From Altererythrobacter sp. (lineage in GTDB: Bacteria; Pseudomonadota; Alphaproteobacteria; Sphingomonadales; Sphingomonadaceae): 7,948 bases of DNA. Every line of letters begins with the position of its first letter. Position 1 is the first letter of the stretch. A model generated the notes under the pieces. That model was not told where the DNA came from, searched no databases, and saw nothing but the letters and a program-made list of their open reading frames with translations. The DNA lies in contig JALZVZ010000319.1 of assembly GCA_023299945.1 (NCBI GenBank), positions 1 through 7,948 of the forward strand. The letters run 5' to 3'. The translations under genes were made by a program, and so were the position numbers. Shown in pieces: positions 1-6,255 of this stretch.

Positions 1-197
1 GCCAAAGCAATGCGCGCCAATTTGCCATCGCGGTGCGCAAATCCTTCGAACACTTGACCTGGCTTGCCCTTAAACCGGGCCGCTTTTGCGCCTTCGGCCA
101 GTTCGGTTTCAAGACCATTAGGTGTGGTGCCTTGATTGACTATAAGGGCGATGAGGCGCGTGTCTGATGCACTGGCACCGGCGAATGTAATCTTCAT
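1..197 (-). CDS. pepA: Leucyl aminopeptidase, N-terminal fragment (runs off left edge)
   Basis: Cytosolic M17-family leucyl aminopeptidases are hexameric, metal-dependent enzymes that remove N-terminal residues from peptides. Only the first 65 codons are in the window, read on the minus strand from an ATG at 197-195. The fragment begins MKITFAGASASDTRLIALIV and continues with a segment holding LAEGAKAARFKGKPGQ and VFEGFAHRDGKLARIALA. This matches my recollection of the non-catalytic N-terminal domain of sphingomonad PepA proteins. The metal-binding and catalytic residues lie in the C-terminal domain outside the window, so activity cannot be judged. A good Shine-Dalgarno (GGGAGC on the minus strand, 207-202) sits 4 nt before the ATG and supports this start. 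The gene is divergent from lptD, an arrangement I recall from other Sphingomonadales. The identification rests on N-terminal similarity and context only. Confidence 0.82.
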   Translation of the reverse strand, partial: MKITFAGASASDTRLIALIVNQGTTPNGLETELAEGAKAARFKGKPGQVFEGFAHRDGKLARIAL

Positions 198-314
198 GAA
201 AGCTCCCGCGAGAAATTAGAATGGTCGGCCAAAAGACAATGGATCAGACCAAATGTTGTGGCCAGATGTTCAATGGAGATTGCGATTACGCGCGAGCGGT
301 GCGATAGGCAAGCC
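198..314. promoter_or_regulatory. Divergent intergenic region between pepA and lptD
   Basis: The space between the divergent pepA and lptD starts must carry promoters for both directions. It is 60 bp if lptD starts at GTG 258 and 117 bp if it starts at ATG 315. The only clear signal is the pepA ribosome binding site (202-207, GGGAGC on the minus strand). No convincing -35/-10 pair could be assigned on either strand by eye. That the region drives transcription is inferred from the gene arrangement. Confidence 0.4.
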
Positions 315-2750
315 ATGTCGGGAGGATCGCAAGTCAGCGTTTGCGCTGCATCTTCAAAGCACGTTTGGAAACGGAAGCGTCCGCTAGCATTAGGTTTGCT
401 AACGGCGAGCTTTTTTGCGTTCGGCGCGCCTGCGAGTGCGCAGGACGCAGCGCCCGCGCCTGCAAAACCTCTAACCTCCGAAGAAATTTCTGAATTCGAA
501 CGCGAAACTTCTCAAGAGCTCGCCGCTCCAGCTCCCGCCGAGACAAAAACACCTTCGCTTCCGCGCGAAGTGGATTTTGAGGCCGATAGCGCGTCTTATG
601 ACAATGTCCGCGATATCATAACCGCAAGCGGCAATGTGAGCTTGAGCGATGGCGTGCAAACCGTGCGCGCCGATGAATTGGAATGGGATCGCCGGAACCA
701 GATCATCAACGCCAGCGGCAATATTCTGGTCAAGCGCGAGGACCGTTCAGTGCGCGGCGACAATGCGCAATGGAACCTCGTTGCAAAAACCATCCAAGTG
801 GGCGGCAATGTCCGCCTCGTCGATGAGGCAGGCAACCAGCTCTACACGCAGTCAGTTGAGCTCGATGATGCCTTTGAAACCGGGGCAATTGAAGATGTGT
901 TGGTGGCTTTGCGCGCTGGTGGGCGACTGGCTGCACGCTCGGGCGAGCGCGGCGATGATGGCACGGTTATCCTCAATGATGCCGCCTATACTGCTTGCAA
1001 AGTTCAAGATCCTGATGGCTGCGGCAAAGACCCCAGCTGGCGTGTGACCGCCGATCAGGTTACGTTTGATCCGGCCACCAATGTCGTCGATTTTAACGGC
1101 GCTATGCTGGAATTGTTCGGACGGCGTATTTTGCCGCTGCCAGGTCTTGCAGTGCGCACAGACGGGCGCGCAATCTCTGGTTTTCTGACCCCTAATTTGC
1201 GCATCTCTGAAAGCAATGGGGTTGAGGTCAGCGGCAATTATTACCAGCGGTTTGGCGACAATAAAGACCTGCTGCTGGGCGCGCATGTTTATACCGAGGT
1301 CGCGCCTATGGTATCGGCTGAATGGCGTCATCTGACCGACAAAGGTGCCTATCAAATCACGGGTCATGCGACCAATTCCAGCCGCATTTCCACCTTCACA
1401 GGCACGCCGGAAACCCAGAATGCTTTCCGCGGGCATTTGTTTGCCAATGGCCGGTTCCAATTTACGCCCGAATGGAGCTTCACTGGCTCGGTACGCTTGG
1501 CCAGCGACCGGACATTCCTGCGCCGCTACGATATTAGCCGCGATGACCGTTTGCGCTCAACCTTCAATCTGGAACGGATTGACGACGATAGCTATTTCTC
1601 GCTGGCTGGCTGGGCGACGCAGACATTGCAATTGGGCACGCCGCAGGGGCAAGTCCCGCTTGCCCTGCCGGTGATTGATTACCGCCGCCGTATTGCAGAG
1701 CCCACCTTTGGCGGCACGGTCGAATTGCAGGCTAATACGCTAGCGATTGTGCGCAAGGCTGGCCAAGATACGCAGCGCGCTTTTGCAGGGGCCAAATGGG
1801 ATTTGCGCAAGCTCACCAATTTTGGCCAAGTCGTCACCCTTACCGCTTTGGCGCGCGGCGATGTCTATCATACCGATAGCACGCAGCTGACATCAACCGC
1901 GATTTACCGCGGCAATCCCGGCTGGGAAACCCGCGCTGTGGCGCTGGCGGCGGTGGATATTGAATGGCCTTTGGTGGGCGAGGCATTTGGCGGCACGCAG
2001 GTTCTCAAACCGCGTATCCAATTGGTTGCGACCCCGCCGATCCGCAATCTGGCCGTTCCTAATGAGGATTCCCGCGCGATCGATCTGGAGGACAGCAATT
2101 TGTTCGCGCTCAACCGTTTTCCGGGATATGACCGCGTCGAAGACGGAGTGCGGGTGACATATGGCGCCGATTGGGAATTGCTGCGCCCCGGCTGGCGGAT
2201 CAAAGCCACTATCGGTCAATCCTATCGCCTTGATAAAGACCCCGCGATCCTGCCCGATGGCACGGGCCTGTCAGAACGTTTTTCCGACTTTGTGGGGCGC
2301 ACAGAGGTGCGTTTCCGCGACCGTGTAAAACTCACCCACCGCTACCGGCTCGACCAGGACAATCTGGCGATCCGCCGCAATGAATTTGACGCCACCATCG
2401 GCAATGAGCGCGACTATATCGAGCTGGGCTACCTCAAGCTTGACCGCAACATCACCGTTTTAGAAGATTTGCAGGATCGCGAAGAATTGCGCGCCGCCGC
2501 CCGCCTCAGCTTTGCGCGCTATTGGTCGGTTTTCGGATCAGGCGTGCTCAATCTAACCGACCGCGACGAAGACCCCACGTTGGCCTCTGATGGCTTTGAG
2601 CCGATCCGTACGCGGCTCGGTGTAGCCTATGAAGATGATTGCCTAGAATTTGGCCTGACATGGCGGCGCGATTACGTGACGGCAGGCGATGCAGAGCGCG
2701 GCAACACCTTCCAATTGTTCTTTAGCTTGAAAAATCTGGGCTTCCGGTAA
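315..2750 (+). CDS. lptD: LPS-assembly protein LptD (outer-membrane LPS translocon)
   Basis: LptD is the outer-membrane beta-barrel that, with LptE, inserts lipopolysaccharide into the outer leaflet. Numbering is from ATG 315 (811 aa). A signal peptide has a basic stretch KHVWKRKRP (15-23), a hydrophobic core and an ASA/QD cleavage site near 42/43. A Pro/Ala-rich linker leads to an LptA-like jellyroll domain (about 86-200) with repeats such as TASGNVSLSDG and NASGNILVKRED. The barrel occupies roughly 300-811 and includes the family-typical SDRTFLRRYDI. Cysteines of the exported part are C228, C236 and C776 (in DDCLEF). E. coli LptD has a C-terminal Cys pair making two interdomain disulfides; here only one C-terminal Cys exists, so at most one such bond is possible. 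The start is uncertain: the frame is open from GTG 258, with ATGs at 273 and 315. I prefer 315, which has a weak AGG at 306-308 and gives a sensible signal peptide. It leads the lptD-surA-pdxA-rsmA cluster. The identity is secure; only the start is in doubt. Confidence 0.95.
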   Translation: MSGGSQVSVCAASSKHVWKRKRPLALGLLTASFFAFGAPASAQDAAPAPAKPLTSEEISEFERETSQELAAPAPAETKTPSLPREVDFEADSASYDNVRDIITASGNVSLSDGVQTVRADELEWDRRNQIINASGNILVKREDRSVRGDNAQWNLVAKTIQVGGNVRLVDEAGNQLYTQSVELDDAFETGAIEDVLVALRAGGRLAARSGERGDDGTVILNDAAYTACKVQDPDGCGKDPSWRVTADQVTFDPATNVVDFNGAMLELFGRRILPLPGLAVRTDGRAISGFLTPNLRISESNGVEVSGNYYQRFGDNKDLLLGAHVYTEVAPMVSAEWRHLTDKGAYQITGHATNSSRISTFTGTPETQNAFRGHLFANGRFQFTPEWSFTGSVRLASDRTFLRRYDISRDDRLRSTFNLERIDDDSYFSLAGWATQTLQLGTPQGQVPLALPVIDYRRRIAEPTFGGTVELQANTLAIVRKAGQDTQRAFAGAKWDLRKLTNFGQVVTLTALARGDVYHTDSTQLTSTAIYRGNPGWETRAVALAAVDIEWPLVGEAFGGTQVLKPRIQLVATPPIRNLAVPNEDSRAIDLEDSNLFALNRFPGYDRVEDGVRVTYGADWELLRPGWRIKATIGQSYRLDKDPAILPDGTGLSERFSDFVGRTEVRFRDRVKLTHRYRLDQDNLAIRRNEFDATIGNERDYIELGYLKLDRNITVLEDLQDREELRAAARLSFARYWSVFGSGVLNLTDRDEDPTLASDGFEPIRTRLGVAYEDDCLEFGLTWRRDYVTAGDAERGNTFQLFFSLKNLGFR

Positions 2751-2906
2751 CGCCGCCGATTGGCAGACGCGGCAAAGCACGCTAATTGGTTACTGCGAGG
2801 CGGCGTAGGACATGAAGCGAAGCGTTGGGACATACTCAGCCAAGGTTCAGCACAGCTTTGCAAAATACTGTAACATATCGGGTGCGTCATAAGCGCCGCA
2901 ATTGGA
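2751..2906 (+). promoter_or_regulatory. lptD-surA intergenic region with inverted repeats
   Basis: This 156-bp gap is the only sizeable break inside the four-gene cluster. It contains a perfect 8-bp inverted repeat, ACGCCGCC (2750-2757, starting on the last base of the lptD stop) and GGCGGCGT (2799-2806). A second, interleaved 7-bp pair is GCAAAGC (2772-2778) and GCTTTGC (2855-2861). Neither pair is followed by a T-tract, so neither looks like an intrinsic terminator. The region could hold a surA promoter or an RNA structure affecting surA expression, but no clear -35/-10 pair was found. Function is inference. Confidence 0.25.
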
Positions 2907-4289
2907 ATGACCCTAGTGATTTTGAAGACCTTTAAAAAGCATGTGACAACCGCCTCTTTGGCCCTTGCAACAAGCTCACTTGCCCTGACCCCTACACTTG
3001 CGGCCGCGCAATCTGCACCAACCCCTGCGGCGGCGCCAACTGGGGCAAACCCCTTGGGCATTCCGCAAAATGTAACGATCCTGGGCAATGACAGTCCGAA
3101 CGAGCGATCCGCAACCGCGATCGTCAACGGACAGGTTATCACCGGCACCGATATTGAACAACGCGTCGCGCTGGTCACATCAGCCTCGCAAAATGAACTG
3201 AACGAGACAGAACGCCAGCGTTTGCGGATGCAGGTCTTGCGCAATTTGATCGACGAAACCCTGCAAATTCAAGCAGCCGTTGAGCAAGAAGCTGCTCCCG
3301 TGCCTGGCGAGATTGACCAGACATATGCCCGCGTGGCGAGTCAAAACTTTGGCACGGATTTGGCAGCGATGGGCAAATATCTTGCCAGCGTTGGCTCCTC
3401 CACCGCATCGCTAAAACGCCAGATTCAAGGCGAATTGTCTTGGAGCAACCTGCTGCGCCGCAATGTGCGCCCATTTGTGAATGTCTCTGAAGAAGAGGCC
3501 AAGGAAGTTTTTGAAAAACGCGAGGCAGACCGCGGTACAGAAGAATACCGGATCGGCGAGATTTATCTCTCCGCTACCGCTGAAAACCGCGAAGCTGTCG
3601 TCCAAAACAGCCAGCGGATTGTGGAACAATTGCAGCAAGGCGGCAGCTTTGTCGCTTACGCTCGGCAGTTTTCGGAAAGCTCCACTGCCTCGGTTGGCGG
3701 CGATTTGGGCTTTGTGCGCCTCAACACTTTGCCCGCGCAAATGGCAGAAGCCGCGGGGCGAATGCAATCTGGCCAGCTGGTTGGCCCAATTGAGATCCCC
3801 GGCGGCTTTGTCATCATGTATTTGATCGACAAGCAGCAAGTCGCCATGGCTGATCCGCGCGATGCCCTGCTCAGCCTAAAGCAAGTTTCCATTTCCTTCC
3901 CCCCAGGTACAACCGAGGCCGCTGCCTCTAGCCAAGTTGAGGCGTTCACCACTGGCGTGGCTGCTCTGCGCGGCTGCGGTGATGCGGACACAGCCGCTGC
4001 TGCCTTTGGCGCCAGCGTTGTGACCAATAATGAAATTCGTGCGCGGTCATTGCCTGAACAGCTTCAGCAATTGGTTTTGGGCCTACAAATTGGCCAAGTT
4101 ACCCCGCCATTCGGCTCGATCGCAGAGGGCGTTCGGGTCTTGATGCTGTGCGGGCGCGATGATCCGCAAGCCGCCGCTGGCCCCTCAGTTGAGCAGATTA
4201 TGTCTGAGATTGAGGAAGAGCGCGTTGGCAAGCGGGCTCAGCGTTATCTGCGTGACCTGCGCAATGATGCTTATATCGAGTACAATTGA
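2907..4289 (+). CDS. surA: SurA-like periplasmic chaperone / peptidyl-prolyl isomerase
   Basis: SurA escorts unfolded outer-membrane proteins, including LptD, across the periplasm to the BAM complex. The 460-residue product has a signal peptide with a KTFKKH n-region, a hydrophobic core and a likely cleavage site near 34/35 (LAAA/QS). The SurA N-terminal chaperone domain covers about 68-175 (ATAIVNGQVITGTDIEQRVA, then RLRMQVLRNLIDETLQIQAA). A parvulin domain covers about 214-310 (YRIGEIYLSA, FSESSTASVGGDLGFVRLNT, GPIEIPGGFVIMYLID). A second, much more diverged parvulin-like region covers about 318-420, and a helical tail follows. The only two cysteines, C357 and C415, both lie in that second region and may form a disulfide. 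Length is close to E. coli SurA (428 aa). The ATG at 2907 has no well-spaced Shine-Dalgarno; the GGA at 2904-2906 is better placed for GTG 2916, so the start is not firm. The gene follows lptD and overlaps or abuts pdxA, the same order as in E. coli. Confidence 0.92.
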   Translation: MTLVILKTFKKHVTTASLALATSSLALTPTLAAAQSAPTPAAAPTGANPLGIPQNVTILGNDSPNERSATAIVNGQVITGTDIEQRVALVTSASQNELNETERQRLRMQVLRNLIDETLQIQAAVEQEAAPVPGEIDQTYARVASQNFGTDLAAMGKYLASVGSSTASLKRQIQGELSWSNLLRRNVRPFVNVSEEEAKEVFEKREADRGTEEYRIGEIYLSATAENREAVVQNSQRIVEQLQQGGSFVAYARQFSESSTASVGGDLGFVRLNTLPAQMAEAAGRMQSGQLVGPIEIPGGFVIMYLIDKQQVAMADPRDALLSLKQVSISFPPGTTEAAASSQVEAFTTGVAALRGCGDADTAAAAFGASVVTNNEIRARSLPEQLQQLVLGLQIGQVTPPFGSIAEGVRVLMLCGRDDPQAAAGPSVEQIMSEIEEERVGKRAQRYLRDLRNDAYIEYN

Positions 4290-4297
4290 GCGCATTC

Positions 4298-5338
4298 ATG
4301 CCTGCGCCCTTGCCCTTAGCAATCGCGCTCGGTGATCCGGCCGGAATTGGCCCTGAATTGATTGTCGAGGCATGGGCGCAGCGCGGCGGCTCTAGGCCAC
4401 TTACGCAAGCTTTCGCCGTTACTGGCGGCGCAGAAGTATTGCGCCAAGCTGCCAAAATGCGCGGCACACACTGCCCGATCGTAGAAATCGCAGAAGCGCA
4501 TGAAGCAGTGGAAGCGTTTGAACGCGGGCTTCCGGTTCTTGACGGCGAAGTGGGCGAATATACGCCTGCCAAGCCTGACGAGGCTGGTGCAGCTCTCGCG
4601 GTGCAATCATTGGCGCAGGCAACACGGCTAGCCCTTACCGGCGAAGCTGCCGCCCTTGTCACAGCCCCTGTCGCCAAATCCCATATGGCCAAGGTTGGCT
4701 TTGAATTTCCCGGCCAAACCGAATTTCTCGCCGCGGCCTGCGGGCTGGCGCGTGATGATGCGGTGATGATGCTGGCGGGGCCTTCGTTGCGCACCGTGCC
4801 GCTGACCGTGCATATTTCCATTGCCGAAGTGCCTTATGCCCTGTCTGCCGATATGATCATTCACAAGGCGCGGATTGTCGCGCGTGCCCTCGCACAAGAT
4901 TTCGGTATTACTAACCCGCATTTGGCAATCGCTGGCCTCAATCCCCATGCCGGTGAAGATGGCCGCTTTGGCGATGAAGAGGCACGGATTATCGCCCCTG
5001 CGATAGAAGCTTTGCGCGAGGGCGGCCCAGAGGCTGCGATTGATGCATCCGGCCCGCATCCCGGCGATGCCTTATTCACCCCGCGCGCGCGCAAAGGGTA
5101 TGATGTCGCTTTGTGCATGTATCACGATCAGGCGCTTATCCCCCTGAAAGCATTGGAGTTTGACGAGGGAGTGAATGTCACGCTTGGCCTGCCGATCATC
5201 CGCACATCGCCCGATCATGGAACCGCATTTGATATAGCGGGCAAAGGCATAGCCGATCCCAGCGCAATGATGGCCGCGATCCGCATGGCAGGCGAATGCG
5301 CAATTGCTCGCAAAAGCAATGCAGATGCCAATGCCTGA
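4298..5338 (+). CDS. pdxA: 4-hydroxythreonine-4-phosphate dehydrogenase PdxA
   Basis: PdxA oxidises 4-phosphohydroxy-L-threonine with NAD(P)+ to an unstable amino-ketone, which PdxJ condenses with deoxyxylulose 5-phosphate to form pyridoxine 5'-phosphate. It is a cytosolic, metal-dependent homodimer. Numbering is from ATG 4298 (346 aa; E. coli PdxA has 329). Family motifs run in order: GDPAGIGPEL (12-21), TAPVAKSHM, PGQTEFLA, LTVHIS, NPHAGEDGRFGDEE, MYHDQALIPLK and RTSPDHGTAFDIAGKG. The three metal-ligand histidines of the family correspond to H172, H217 and H276, so the active site looks intact. The frame extends 4 codons upstream to a TTG at 4286 that overlaps the surA stop TGA (4287-4289). 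ATG 4298 lies 8 nt after that stop. Neither start has a strong Shine-Dalgarno, so translational coupling to surA is likely. Its presence implies the DXP-dependent route to vitamin B6. Confidence 0.97.
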   Translation: MPAPLPLAIALGDPAGIGPELIVEAWAQRGGSRPLTQAFAVTGGAEVLRQAAKMRGTHCPIVEIAEAHEAVEAFERGLPVLDGEVGEYTPAKPDEAGAALAVQSLAQATRLALTGEAAALVTAPVAKSHMAKVGFEFPGQTEFLAAACGLARDDAVMMLAGPSLRTVPLTVHISIAEVPYALSADMIIHKARIVARALAQDFGITNPHLAIAGLNPHAGEDGRFGDEEARIIAPAIEALREGGPEAAIDASGPHPGDALFTPRARKGYDVALCMYHDQALIPLKALEFDEGVNVTLGLPIIRTSPDHGTAFDIAGKGIADPSAMMAAIRMAGECAIARKSNADANA

Positions 5339-6170
5339 TCTGCCCTCGCCAGATCTTCCTCCGTTGCGTGAAGTGATTGCGCGCCACGGGCTTTCAGCGT
5401 CCAAGAAATTGGGCCAAAACTTCCTGTTTGATGCGCAATTATTGGACCGGATTGCGGCGATACCCGGCGATCTATCAGGGCAAAATGTGCTGGAGATTGG
5501 CCCTGGCCCCGGCGGCTTAACCCGCGCATTATTATTGGCTGGTGCGCGCGTCACCGCGATTGAGATGGATGCGCGCTGCTTGCCTGCTTTGGCAGAACTT
5601 TCCGAAGCTTTTCCTGGCCAGCTCAATGTCATTCAAGGCGATGCGATGAAGCTGGATCATAACGCAATCATGCAGCATGAGCCATTTCACATTGCCTCCA
5701 ACCTCCCCTATAATGTCGGTACGGCATTGTTTGTGAAATGGCTTGGCAGCAACAATGCATGGCCGCCGCAATGGCAATCGCTCACACTGATGTTTCAACA
5801 AGAAGTCGCTCAGCGCATCGTCGCGCCGCCGGGCGGTTCGGCTTTCGGGCGGCTGGCTGTGCTTGCCCAATGGCGCAGCCATGCGAAGCTAGCGATGAAA
5901 GTCCACAGGAGCGCATTTACCCCGCCGCCCAAAGTGATGAGCGCAATTGTCCATGTGACCCCGCGCGATGCACCCGAAGGCGTGAATGCGCGGGTTTTGG
6001 AGCGTGTATCAGAGGCCGCCTTTGGCCAACGCCGCAAAATGCTGCGTCAAAGCCTAAAGGGCGTACCCGGCGCACTCGACGCGCTGGAAGCGGTCGGGAT
6101 TGACACGGCCCGCCGCGCCGAAACATTGAGCGTGGATGAATTTGTGCAGGTGGCGCGGAAGCTGAGTTGA
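5331..6170 (+). CDS. rsmA: 16S rRNA (adenine1518-N6/adenine1519-N6)-dimethyltransferase RsmA (KsgA)
   Basis: RsmA dimethylates two adjacent adenines in the helix-45 loop of 16S rRNA using S-adenosylmethionine, late in 30S assembly; its loss typically gives kasugamycin resistance. Numbering is from ATG 5331 (279 aa; E. coli 273). Visible motifs are KKLGQNFLFD near the N-terminus, SAM-binding motif I EIGPGPGGLTRAL (from E55), AIEMDARCL, IQGDAMKL, and the catalytic motif NLPYN (from N124). These are followed by MFQQEVAQRI, a FTPPPKVMSAIV segment and the C-terminal FGQRRKMLRQSLKG. The protein is complete and looks functional. In-frame ATGs occur at 5319, 5325 and 5331, all inside the end of pdxA (stop 5336-5338), with an upstream TTG at 5304. 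None has a clear Shine-Dalgarno. I chose 5331 because it is nearest the conserved LPPLREVI segment. The overlap indicates coupling with pdxA. Unlike in E. coli, apaG and apaH do not follow. Confidence 0.97.
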   Translation: MPDLPSPDLPPLREVIARHGLSASKKLGQNFLFDAQLLDRIAAIPGDLSGQNVLEIGPGPGGLTRALLLAGARVTAIEMDARCLPALAELSEAFPGQLNVIQGDAMKLDHNAIMQHEPFHIASNLPYNVGTALFVKWLGSNNAWPPQWQSLTLMFQQEVAQRIVAPPGGSAFGRLAVLAQWRSHAKLAMKVHRSAFTPPPKVMSAIVHVTPRDAPEGVNARVLERVSEAAFGQRRKMLRQSLKGVPGALDALEAVGIDTARRAETLSVDEFVQVARKLS

Positions 6171-6171
6171 A

Positions 6172-6197
6172 CTGATGCAAGCAGAGTTGCGGATCAG
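6172..6197 (+). terminator. Hairpin after rsmA, possible operon end
   Basis: One base after the rsmA stop, CTGATGCAA (6172-6180) can pair with TTGC (6187-6190) and ATCAG (6193-6197). This gives a 9-bp stem with a GG bulge and a 6-nt loop (GCAGAG). Position and shape suggest a terminator or a 3'-end stabilising structure for the lptD-surA-pdxA-rsmA transcript. No T-tract directly follows, so classical intrinsic termination is doubtful. Confidence 0.35.
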
Positions 6198-6255
6198 AGC
6201 GCAGTGTTACAATTTAATACACTTTACGATCCAATATTACTCGCGCTGATGATAC
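6187..6255 (+). promoter_or_regulatory. AT-rich leader upstream of the hydrolase gene, possible promoter
   Basis: The stretch before the hydrolase ATG at 6256 is visibly more AT-rich than its surroundings (about 6205-6240). TACAAT at 6208-6213 resembles a -10 box. The nearest -35-like hexamer, TTGCGG at 6187-6192, is only 15 bp away and overlaps the post-rsmA hairpin, so the match is poor. No good Shine-Dalgarno precedes the ATG. That the hydrolase has its own promoter is inferred from this and from the hairpin. Confidence 0.25.

Noticed and set aside
198..257. Minus-strand TTGTCT...TAATTT as a pepA promoter
   Set aside because: The spacing is only about 15 bp and the match to consensus is weak, so it cannot be separated from chance.
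852..1460. 202-codon open frame on the minus strand
   Set aside because: It lies wholly inside lptD on the opposite strand, its product shows no recognisable domain, and lptD accounts for the coding signal.
2672..3244. 190-codon minus-strand frame spanning the lptD-surA gap
   Set aside because: It overlaps the ends of two well-identified genes, has a Cys/Ser/Arg-rich composition typical of antisense frames, and shows no family motif.
4198..4821. 207-codon minus-strand frame opposite pdxA
   Set aside because: The Ala/Ser/Thr-rich low-complexity product is what the antisense of a GC-rich gene gives, and PdxA motifs are continuous on the other strand.
5337..5366. Imperfect direct repeat near the rsmA start (GATCTGCCCTCGCCA then GATCTTCCTCCG)
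   Set aside because: It is short and imperfect, encodes the DLPSP/DLPP residues at the N-terminus, and has no sign of being a mobile or regulatory element.
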